From NCBI GenBank assembly GCA_003483745.1, contig DMYD01000006.1, positions 1 to 5,199 on the forward strand: DNA of 5,199 nt, read 5' to 3'. The DNA comes from Roseburia sp. GTDB taxonomy: Bacteria; Bacillota; Clostridia; Lachnospirales; Lachnospiraceae. The notes beneath the pieces were generated by a model, which saw only the letters and a list, made by a program, of their open reading frames with translations, was not told where the DNA came from and searched no databases. A program made the position numbers and the translations under genes. This document shows, piece by piece, positions 1 to 5,199 of this stretch (the first letter of the stretch is position 1; each line of letters begins with the position of its first letter).

Positions 1-384
1 ATGAGCAAGAGCCTGTACCAGACCGAGGGCAAGATGGATGGTCTGGAATACAAAATGGCTCTGGCAATGACCAACATGGATAATATCCGCTGGTGGCATC
101 GCAACCCGGAGCGTAACAAGTTTTCGTTCTGTTTGAACGGATTTCGCAACCATTACCCGGATTTTATCGTCCGCACGACCAGCGGAAAAATTATTCTGAT
201 TGAAACCAAAGGCGACCAGCTGGAAAACGCAGAATCCAGAGAGAAAATCCGTCTGGGCCGTGCATGGCAGGATGCCGCTGGCAAGCAGGCATACCGCTAT
301 TATATGGTGTTCCAGAATAAGGATTTGCAAATGGAGGGTGCATATCGCTTTGATGAGTTTTTGACGCTGCTGAGGGAGTTGTGA
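1..384 (+). CDS. res: C-terminal part of a type III restriction enzyme Res-like helicase/endonuclease (5' end outside the window)
   Basis: The visible 127 residues form a PD-(D/E)xK nuclease domain. The core reads Y52-P53-D54-F, then a strand ending in E68-T69-K70-G71, giving D54, E68 and K70 as the likely metal-binding and catalytic residues; E16 on the preceding helix may be the fourth. The surrounding wording (LYQTEGKMDGLE, NMDNIRWWHRNP, HYPDFIVRTTSGK, ETKGD) is what I know from the extreme C-terminus of type III Res proteins, where this domain follows a superfamily II helicase of several hundred residues and cuts DNA together with a Mod partner. The ATG at base 1 is therefore probably an internal methionine and the helicase lies upstream, unseen. 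The gene is near 50% GC, clearly richer than the three genes downstream, so it probably belongs to a different, older segment. It could also be a stand-alone helicase-nuclease without a Mod partner. No hairpin terminator follows the stop. Confidence 0.8.
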   Translation: MSKSLYQTEGKMDGLEYKMALAMTNMDNIRWWHRNPERNKFSFCLNGFRNHYPDFIVRTTSGKIILIETKGDQLENAESREKIRLGRAWQDAAGKQAYRYYMVFQNKDLQMEGAYRFDEFLTLLREL

Positions 385-410
385 TAAAAATCGATTTTAT
401 AGCGTCACAA
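362..410. repeat. Nested inverted repeats across the end of the Res-like gene
   Basis: Three inverted pairs overlap here. TGACGCT at 362-368 pairs with AGCGTCA at 401-407. TTGTGA at 379-384, which includes the stop codon, pairs with TCACAA at 405-410. A perfect palindrome AAAATCGATTTT lies at 387-398. The first two pairs share bases and so are alternatives to one another. The structure has no GC-rich stem and no T-run after it, so it is not a convincing terminator. It could be a protein-binding site or simply chance in AT-rich DNA. Confidence 0.4.
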
Positions 411-494
411 ACTTTAAGGTTGAAAATATAGGTATACAAGAACAGTTTTTTGAGATTATCATAGTAAAAGTAATGCTAAATTGGTTTTTGACGA

Positions 495-500
495 TATAAT
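495..500 (+). promoter_or_regulatory. Possible -10 element for the three-gene operon
   Basis: A perfect TATAAT lies about 100 bases upstream of the methyltransferase start, in the spacer where an operon promoter is expected. No good -35 box sits 16-18 bases upstream, and there is no TG extension before it. TTGACG at 488-493 is far too close to pair with it. The consensus hexamer in AT-rich DNA is weak evidence, so this is only a candidate. The alternative is read-through from the upstream gene, since no terminator is visible between them. Confidence 0.3.
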
Positions 501-581
501 GGCATTGGCAGAAAGAGTGTATATTATTCTTTTGCCCAACTTTTAGAGAAATCTTAAATGTTCACTTTTTGAAATTATTGC

Positions 582-587
582 AAAGGA
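582..587 (+). promoter_or_regulatory. Ribosome binding site of the cytosine methyltransferase
   Basis: AAAGGA lies 11 bases before the ATG at 599 and 5 bases before an in-frame TTG at 593. It lies downstream of the TTG at 569, so that longer start has no ribosome site of its own. This argues for starting at 599, with 593 as the alternative, which would add only two residues. Confidence 0.6.
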
Positions 588-598
588 TATTTTTGAAA

Positions 599-1825
599 AT
601 GAGAATAATTGACCTGTTCTCTGGAGTTGGAGGACTAACATTTGGATTTTATTATAGAAAATACAAAGACCATTTTGTCAGGAATCGAAAAAATCAATTC
701 GTTTTTGCAAATGAATACAATCCGCTTGCAGCTAAAGCATACTCTGAAAATTATCCTGATATCCCCATGAAAAATTGCGATATAAAGTCCCTCAAAGAGA
801 GTGACATAAAAGAATGGATTGGATCGGAACCAGTTGATTTGATGATTGGTGGACCACCATGCCAGTCTTTTAGTACCGTTGGACAACGAAATTACGACGA
901 AAAAGCACAACTGTATACGGAATATTTGAGAGTGTTAAAAATTGCTCGTCCAAAAATGTTCTTGTTTGAAAATGTCCGAGGCATTTTATCGATGAGAGAA
1001 ATATTCTATAAAAGAGATGCAGCTGGAAATATCTTGTATGAATTAAAAGATGTTGAGGGCAGAGAGTCGTTAACGCCGCGAAAAAAGCCTGTTATAGATC
1101 ATTATGGTAAATCTGTTATGGAGATTTTAAATGATCAGTTTTCAAATCTTGGAAATGGTTTGGGCTATAACATTTGGACGGAACGATTGAATGCTATGGA
1201 CTATGGAGTTCCTGAAAATAGAGAAAGGGTCTTCATTGTAGGCATCCGAAACGACTTGAATTTAAAATGGAACTGTCCTCCAAAAGAAAAGTCTGCGCAC
1301 CTTACTATAAAGGATGCAATATCCGATCTTCCAGAAGTTTTAGAAGGACAAAGCATAAGTTCTTATCAGCAGCTACCACAGAATAAGTATCAAGAACTCA
1401 TGCGACATGGGTCAAATGAACTAACGCAACACTTCTGTGGGTGTTATAGTGAAAAAATCAGAGCTGTTATACAACATGTGAAGCAGGGCGAAGGAAAAAA
1501 TGAATTTAATGCATTGGTTGATTCTGGTAAAATCGATAAATCTTATAGGCTAACATCTGGCTATGCGAATACTTATGGACGTTTAATAGCGGATCAACCA
1601 TCACCTACGATAACCAACAATTTGACAACTGTTTCTAGTTTGAGATGTATTCATTATAGCCAAAATCGTGCATTAACTCCACGCGAAGGAGCGAGAATAC
1701 AATCATTCCCAGATTGGTACAAGTTTGAGGGATTCAAATCGGATGTTTGTACACAAATCGGGAATGCTGTTCCTCCATTGCTGGCTTTACGACTAGCATC
1801 ACAATTTGAGAAAACTCTGAAATGA
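599..1825 (+). CDS. DNA (cytosine-5-)-methyltransferase
   Basis: This enzyme transfers a methyl group from S-adenosylmethionine to carbon 5 of cytosine in a specific DNA site. The family motifs appear in order in this 408-residue reading: motif I F7-x-G9-x-G11-G12 (SAM binding); motif IV G84-G-P-P-C88-Q with C88 the catalytic nucleophile; motif VI E124-N-V; motif VIII E206-N-R208-E-R210-V-F; motif IX around R328 to N341 (DQPSPTITN); and motif X G388-N-A-V-P-P. All catalytic residues are present, so it should be active. The target-recognition region lies between about 217 and 318; its sequence specificity cannot be read from here. An extra segment of roughly 35 residues (about 133-169) separates motif VI from motif VII compared with minimal enzymes such as M.HhaI. 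The ATG at 599 gives the usual family start, M-R-I-I-D-L-F-S-G; a TTG at 569 would add ten unsupported residues. The next gene starts 10 bases after the stop. No cognate DNA endonuclease is recognisable beside it. Confidence 0.95.
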   Translation: MRIIDLFSGVGGLTFGFYYRKYKDHFVRNRKNQFVFANEYNPLAAKAYSENYPDIPMKNCDIKSLKESDIKEWIGSEPVDLMIGGPPCQSFSTVGQRNYDEKAQLYTEYLRVLKIARPKMFLFENVRGILSMREIFYKRDAAGNILYELKDVEGRESLTPRKKPVIDHYGKSVMEILNDQFSNLGNGLGYNIWTERLNAMDYGVPENRERVFIVGIRNDLNLKWNCPPKEKSAHLTIKDAISDLPEVLEGQSISSYQQLPQNKYQELMRHGSNELTQHFCGCYSEKIRAVIQHVKQGEGKNEFNALVDSGKIDKSYRLTSGYANTYGRLIADQPSPTITNNLTTVSSLRCIHYSQNRALTPREGARIQSFPDWYKFEGFKSDVCTQIGNAVPPLLALRLASQFEKTLK

Positions 1826-1827
1826 GG
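1824..1827 (+). promoter_or_regulatory. Ribosome binding site of the GHKL ATPase gene, overlapping the methyltransferase stop
   Basis: GAGG begins inside the TGA stop of the methyltransferase and lies 8 bases before the ATG at 1836. A ribosome finishing the first gene would sit on the start signal of the second, so the two are probably translationally coupled and made in linked amounts. Confidence 0.7.
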
Positions 1828-1835
1828 TAAAATCA

Positions 1836-3875
1836 ATGGACAATACCAATGATAAAATCTTTTTCAATTTCTCGTACTTTGCACTTAAACTGTTAGGCAA
1901 GGGATTATACTCAAATCCATGGACAGCAATAGCGGAGCTTGTTGCTAATGGACTTGATGCTAAGGCAACCTGTGTACGAATTTTTATCGACATGAGTGAC
2001 AAGAAAAACTCTGAGATAGAAATTTTCGATAATGGTACGGGAATGACATATTCAGATCTTGCAGAAAAATATGTTTTAATTGGAAAAAACAAACGAGAAG
2101 ACCTTTCGCTAGATGAAGTTTCAAAGAACAAAGTTATGGGGCGAAAGGGAATCGGAAAACTCGCAGCTTTATATTTATCTAGTAAATATTATCTTATATC
2201 AAAATCTGCCGGACAAGAATCCGCATGGTATTTTGATATGAGCAACGAGCGCGAGTCTGAGATACCATCGTTAAATAGAGTTAATCTTTCTCAAGTTGAA
2301 GTTTTGTCAGCAGAATACTGGGATAAGCTTACTTCTGGAACGATGATAAAGCTTAAAAATGTTGACCTGACAAACATTGGAATTCAGTCAATTGAAGGGC
2401 TAAAGGCTAGACTTTCGGATTATTATGTTCTGGATTCTATATCCGGAAAAATCGAATTAGCTGTTAGGTATCAAAAAAATATGCCAATTGGATTTCAAGA
2501 AGTAGCAAAAAATATTGCATTTCGGAATTTCTATGCTCTTTTTGACAACAGCGAATCGAATATAAAAAGTCGAATAGCCGAAAGCGTTTATTTTCCATCT
2601 GCGGATGACACTGTTCGAAGAAAACCAAGACATACTGTTATTATTGATGAATCAGCCTATAACACCAGTGGAACACGACATTTTGTTAAAGAGGATGGTT
2701 CTCTTTCGGAAAAAGAAATTCCGTATAGCTTGACCGGATGGATTGGAATTCATGCCAGCATAAAAAAAGATGATGCACAAGTTAATGATCCATTATTTTT
2801 GAAAAATAAGGCATATAAATCCACACAATTAAGACTTTATGTGAGAAAAAAACTTGCTGTCGAAGATTTTATGCCGTATTTGAAAAACACACAGGCATTT
2901 TCGAATTATATAGAAGGCGAAATCAATTTTGATGTACTAGACGATAATTCTTTGGGAGATATTGCGACATCTAATCGACAGGGGTTTGCTGAAGATGATG
3001 AACGTGTTGCCTTGTTAATTAGTTTGGTAAAGCCGATTGTTTCCACTTTGATTGTGCAGCGTGTGAAAGTTGGACAGGAGATTCGTGAAGAAGAAGATAA
3101 AATAAAAAAAGAGCATGAGGCTGCGCTTAAAGCAGCCGAAGCGGCACGCCAAGAGTTAGAGATAAAGAATCGTGTCACCGAAAAAAAATTGGAAGTCGCT
3201 TCTGATAATATTCAAAAATATAAAGCCCAAAGCTATACTATTTTTAGCGCGATTACGGAAGACCAAAAAACATTCTCGGCAAAAACTCACTTGGTAAAGA
3301 CGAACGCCCTAACGATAAGGAACAGTGTAACAACTTTGGCTAGAAAAATAGGAATTGAAAATTATAGAGAACTCGGCGCAATCTCGGTTGCCACAGATAA
3401 AATTTTAAGTTCATTGAAATATAGCGCAATTGCTAAATTTAATATTGAAGATGCTTCAATTAAGGAGGACTTGTTTGCTTTTTGTCGGGAATACTTAATG
3501 AATGTTCTCCAACAGCAGTATTTCAATATTCACATTTCTGTTGAAACTTCCGGCCAGCATATAATTAAATTTCAACCGCAAAACATTTCTCTTGTTTTGG
3601 ACAATTTTTTGTCTAATTCACAAAAAAGCCATGCCAGAAACTTTAATTTATCGATGGAAGATATTTCGGGGAAAGCCTATATTGAATTATGGGATGATGG
3701 TGATGGCTTTGGAGCAGTAGATTTAAATGAAATATTTGATTTCGGGTTCAGCAACACAGGTGGAACAGGAATCGGCTTATACAATATTAAGACGGTTATC
3801 AAAAAAATGAAGGGAACCATTTGTGCGGAGAATGCAACACCCTCTGGAGCAAAGTTCATTATTGAAATGCCATAA
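1836..3875 (+). CDS. Dual GHKL ATPase: N-terminal MutL/MORC/Hsp90-like ATPase plus C-terminal histidine-kinase-like ATPase
   Basis: This cytoplasmic 679-residue protein has no signal peptide or membrane helix. The N-terminal GHKL module shows E34-x3-N38-x2-D41 (E for catalysis, N for Mg-ATP), D65-N-G-T-G69-M and the ATP-lid glycine motif G102-R-K-G-I-G107-K. A transducer-like region follows to about 405, including a polar I-A-T-S-N-R381-Q loop. A charged, alanine- and glutamate-rich coiled coil spans about 413-465. Two helices resembling a DHp dimerisation domain (about 474-535, with H485) lead into a second HATPase: D589-N590-x3-N594, D621-G-D-G624, F-box I-F-D-F-G-F near 633-638 and G643-T-G-I-G-L648. 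MORC-like ATPases of this kind (paraMORCs) are known beside bacterial restriction-modification genes, probably as DNA-clamping or sensing ATPases. Here the flanking methyltransferase and the receiver-domain protein suggest it joins DNA surveillance to signalling. Domain calls are firm; the role is inferred. Confidence 0.88.
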   Translation: MDNTNDKIFFNFSYFALKLLGKGLYSNPWTAIAELVANGLDAKATCVRIFIDMSDKKNSEIEIFDNGTGMTYSDLAEKYVLIGKNKREDLSLDEVSKNKVMGRKGIGKLAALYLSSKYYLISKSAGQESAWYFDMSNERESEIPSLNRVNLSQVEVLSAEYWDKLTSGTMIKLKNVDLTNIGIQSIEGLKARLSDYYVLDSISGKIELAVRYQKNMPIGFQEVAKNIAFRNFYALFDNSESNIKSRIAESVYFPSADDTVRRKPRHTVIIDESAYNTSGTRHFVKEDGSLSEKEIPYSLTGWIGIHASIKKDDAQVNDPLFLKNKAYKSTQLRLYVRKKLAVEDFMPYLKNTQAFSNYIEGEINFDVLDDNSLGDIATSNRQGFAEDDERVALLISLVKPIVSTLIVQRVKVGQEIREEEDKIKKEHEAALKAAEAARQELEIKNRVTEKKLEVASDNIQKYKAQSYTIFSAITEDQKTFSAKTHLVKTNALTIRNSVTTLARKIGIENYRELGAISVATDKILSSLKYSAIAKFNIEDASIKEDLFAFCREYLMNVLQQQYFNIHISVETSGQHIIKFQPQNISLVLDNFLSNSQKSHARNFNLSMEDISGKAYIELWDDGDGFGAVDLNEIFDFGFSNTGGTGIGLYNIKTVIKKMKGTICAENATPSGAKFIIEMP

Positions 3876-3877
3876 AA

Positions 3878-3882
3878 GAAAG
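3878..3882 (+). promoter_or_regulatory. Weak ribosome binding site of the receiver-HEPN gene
   Basis: GAAAG lies 10 bases before the ATG at 3893 and only 1 base before an in-frame GTG at 3884, so it favours 3893. A second ATG at 3899 is also possible and costs only two residues. The site is weaker than those of the two upstream genes, which may keep the level of this potentially toxic product low. Confidence 0.4.
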
Positions 3883-3892
3883 CGTGCAGAAT

Positions 3893-4885
3893 ATGGATAT
3901 GACGTATAAAATTCTGTGGATTGATGATGCAGAAGACTATGTTGACTCAACAAAAGAACTTGTAGTTCAAGCTATTCAAAACCGTTTTATGGATGCAGAC
4001 ATTGAAAGCTATAGCGACTATGATGAGTTCAAAAGTGAAAAGCTAGAAAATTTTGATGCAACATCCTTTGATTTTTATGATTTGATTCTTATGGACTTTG
4101 CACTATCTGGTACAACTGGTGATGCTGTGATACGCGAACTTCGCAGCAAGGAAATCTATACAGATATTGTTTTTTATTCAAGCGACAAGGAAAACATGGA
4201 AAGTTCTCTAAAAAATTCTGATCAATTGAATGGTGTTTTCTTGGCCGATCGTGCAAATCTTCTGGAAATTATAGGCCGTGTTGTTCAAAAAAATCTAAAA
4301 AGAGAGTATCGTATATCAAATATAAGAGGGCTTATAATGGATAGCACCTCGGAATTTGACTATATTTGCCAATCGACAACAATAGCGTTATTTGAAAAGT
4401 TAAGTTCAGAACAACAGGATGTGATTGTCCGAAAAGCAAAGGAGTATGTTGAAAGTGCTGCATCTAAATCTGGACAAAATTTTGAGGGATTAAACAAAAA
4501 AGTAGGAAAATCATTTATAAAAAACGCGATTCAATCCGTTGAGTATGTGATGGATAATAAGGATCGTTATGCTCTTATGGGGTTGATTGTGAAATTTTTT
4601 GATGACGGACCGATTGCTCAAGAAGATTTCTCACAAAAATATAGTGATGAGTTGATTAAACCTCGAAATAAATTAGCACATGCTAAACTGGTGTACGGAA
4701 AATGCCATCAAAAATTACATCCCATAAAAAATCGAAGCATACCATCTTGTGATGGGAAATGTGACAGCTGTTCAAATGAATATGATATGGAAAAATGTGA
4801 ATCTTTAAGGGCGGCGATTTATAACTATTATAAAGTGTTCCAAAATATTGAAAAGAAAACGAATGAACTTGTTCCTCTCGAATGA
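3893..4885 (+). CDS. Response-regulator receiver domain fused to a C-terminal HEPN-type RNase domain with a cysteine cluster
   Basis: This 330-residue protein opens with a receiver domain of about 125 residues: Y-K-I-L-W-I-D11-D12 is the acidic pair, L-I-L-M-D68 the phospho-acceptor strand and V-F-Y-S96-S97 the switch serine. The conserved lysine after the fifth strand is missing; that strand reads G-V-F-L-A-D-R. A mostly helical region follows and ends in K-P-R258-N-K-L-A-H263, the R-x4-H signature of HEPN ribonucleases, which occur in toxins and abortive-infection effectors. Soon after come C271, C286, C290, C293 and C302, with H272 and H276 nearby, a possible zinc site. There is no DNA-binding output domain, so it is probably not a transcription factor. 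It starts 17 bases after the ATPase gene, whose histidine-kinase-like end is the obvious partner for its receiver. Inferred role: an RNA-cutting effector switched by that partner. The HEPN call rests on one motif and could instead mark a non-catalytic HEPN fold. Confidence 0.78.
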   Translation: MDMTYKILWIDDAEDYVDSTKELVVQAIQNRFMDADIESYSDYDEFKSEKLENFDATSFDFYDLILMDFALSGTTGDAVIRELRSKEIYTDIVFYSSDKENMESSLKNSDQLNGVFLADRANLLEIIGRVVQKNLKREYRISNIRGLIMDSTSEFDYICQSTTIALFEKLSSEQQDVIVRKAKEYVESAASKSGQNFEGLNKKVGKSFIKNAIQSVEYVMDNKDRYALMGLIVKFFDDGPIAQEDFSQKYSDELIKPRNKLAHAKLVYGKCHQKLHPIKNRSIPSCDGKCDSCSNEYDMEKCESLRAAIYNYYKVFQNIEKKTNELVPLE

Positions 4886-5010
4886 TTTATGATGTATGGT
4901 TGTCACAATTTTATATTACATAATGAAGCGGAGATAATTATATAATCACAAAGAACTTTCCGAGTGAAAAGAAGTCTCTGGTTGAAAATAATAGATACTG
5001 TACCTCATAA

Positions 5011-5051
5011 AAAGCCCACAGGCCAGATATAAAATCCGGTCTGTGGGCTTT
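5011..5051. terminator. Bidirectional rho-independent terminator between convergent genes
   Basis: AAAGCCCACAGGCC at 5011-5024 pairs with GGTCTGTGGGCTTT at 5038-5051, giving a 14-bp stem with one G-U pair and a 13-base loop in which GAT and ATC can extend the pairing. On the plus strand it is followed by TTTACTATATTTT. On the minus strand a run of five T follows the GC-rich stem (5009-5013). It lies 125 bases after the receiver-HEPN stop and 24 bases beyond the stop of the minus-strand gene, so it can end both transcripts. Confidence 0.85.
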
Positions 5052-5074
5052 ACTATATTTTCAAGTGATGTGGT

Positions 5075-5199
5075 TCAAACCTTGGAGTTCAAATACTCTA
5101 CCAGTTCCCAAATCGTTGTCAACGGATTGCTCTGCCGTGAAATCGGTTCGAGACCCTGCTTCTGAACTTGGTCAGCACGAGCTTTCGCTCTCTGAATCG
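5075..5199 (-). CDS. C-terminal 40 residues of an unidentified protein (5' end outside the window)
   Basis: On the minus strand an open frame enters from the right edge and ends at a TGA (bases 5077-5075). The 40 residues begin I-Q-R-A-K-A-R-A-D-Q, a charged helical stretch, and finish T-I-W-E-L-V-E-Y-L-N-S-K-V. I do not recognise the family. Support for a real gene is its position, ending just before a terminator that has a good T-run on this strand, and its GC content (about 53% for 5101-5199), which differs from the AT-rich operon and resembles the left flank. The other two frames on this strand hit stops within the same stretch. It probably represents the resident chromosome or host element on the right side of the operon. 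Confidence 0.55.
   Translation of the reverse strand, partial: IQRAKARADQVQKQGLEPISRQSNPLTTIWELVEYLNSKV

Noticed and set aside
381..431. Short GTG-started frame of 16 residues overlapping the Res-like stop
   Set aside because: It is very short, the purine-rich stretch is only 2 bases from the start, and nothing in it is recognisable.
488..500. TTGACG (488-493) and TATAAT (495-500) as a -35/-10 promoter pair
   Set aside because: Only one base separates them; a promoter needs about 17.
569..598. TTG start at 569, adding ten residues to the methyltransferase
   Set aside because: The only ribosome site (582-587) lies inside this extension, and the family normally begins right at the R-I-I-D-L-F-S-G strand encoded from 599.
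2906..3178. Minus-strand open frame of 90 residues, rich in serine, opposite the ATPase coiled-coil region
   Set aside because: It is the antisense image of the charged coiled-coil codons and lies wholly inside a gene with clear domains.
3884..3892. GTG start at 3884 for the receiver-HEPN gene
   Set aside because: The nearest purine-rich site ends 1 base before it, which is too close; the ATG at 3893 has workable spacing and leaves the receiver domain whole.
4748..4771. C-x3-C-x2-C pattern (C286, C290, C293), which resembles the radical SAM iron-sulphur motif
   Set aside because: It lies at the C-terminal end with no barrel or other radical SAM motifs around it; a zinc-type site or chance spacing is more likely.
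4964..5032. GTG-started frame of 22 residues after the receiver-HEPN gene
   Set aside because: It runs into the terminator hairpin, has no clear ribosome site and shows no recognisable sequence.

Overview
The window suggests a bacterium, most likely a Firmicute and possibly a gut-type Clostridium relative. The grounds are purine-rich Shine-Dalgarno sites, AT-rich genes and a short-looped hairpin terminator. This placement is tentative, because no rRNA or housekeeping marker is present.

Layout: positions 1-384 hold the C-terminal PD-(D/E)xK nuclease domain of a gene running in from the left, most like the Res subunit of a type III restriction enzyme. A 214-base AT-rich spacer follows, with nested inverted repeats and a lone TATAAT. 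Then come three tightly packed plus-strand genes: a DNA cytosine-5 methyltransferase (599-1825), a 679-residue protein with two GHKL ATPase modules (1836-3875), and a response-regulator-like protein whose C-terminal part carries an HEPN ribonuclease motif and a cysteine cluster (3893-4885). The gaps are 10 and 17 bases, so they look like one operon. A strong hairpin at 5011-5051 closes it and also serves a convergent minus-strand gene, of which only the last 40 residues are visible (5075-5199).

Base composition differs between parts. The left flank is about 50% GC (hand count of the first 180 bases) and the right flank about 53% (5101-5199), whereas sampled lines inside the three genes are near 30-35%. 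This fits a horizontally acquired cassette inserted beside an existing restriction locus, in a defence-island-like setting.

How the genes may work together (inference): the methyltransferase marks self DNA. The N-terminal MutL/MORC/Hsp90-like ATPase of the second protein could engage DNA or detect its state. Its C-terminal histidine-kinase-like module would pass the signal to the receiver domain of the third protein, which in turn would control an HEPN RNase. That would be a modification system wired through a two-component-like relay to a toxic RNA-cutting effector rather than to a DNA endonuclease. The links between MORC-like ATPases and modification genes, and between two-component-like proteins and defence, have precedents. 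I do not recall a characterised example of this exact trio.
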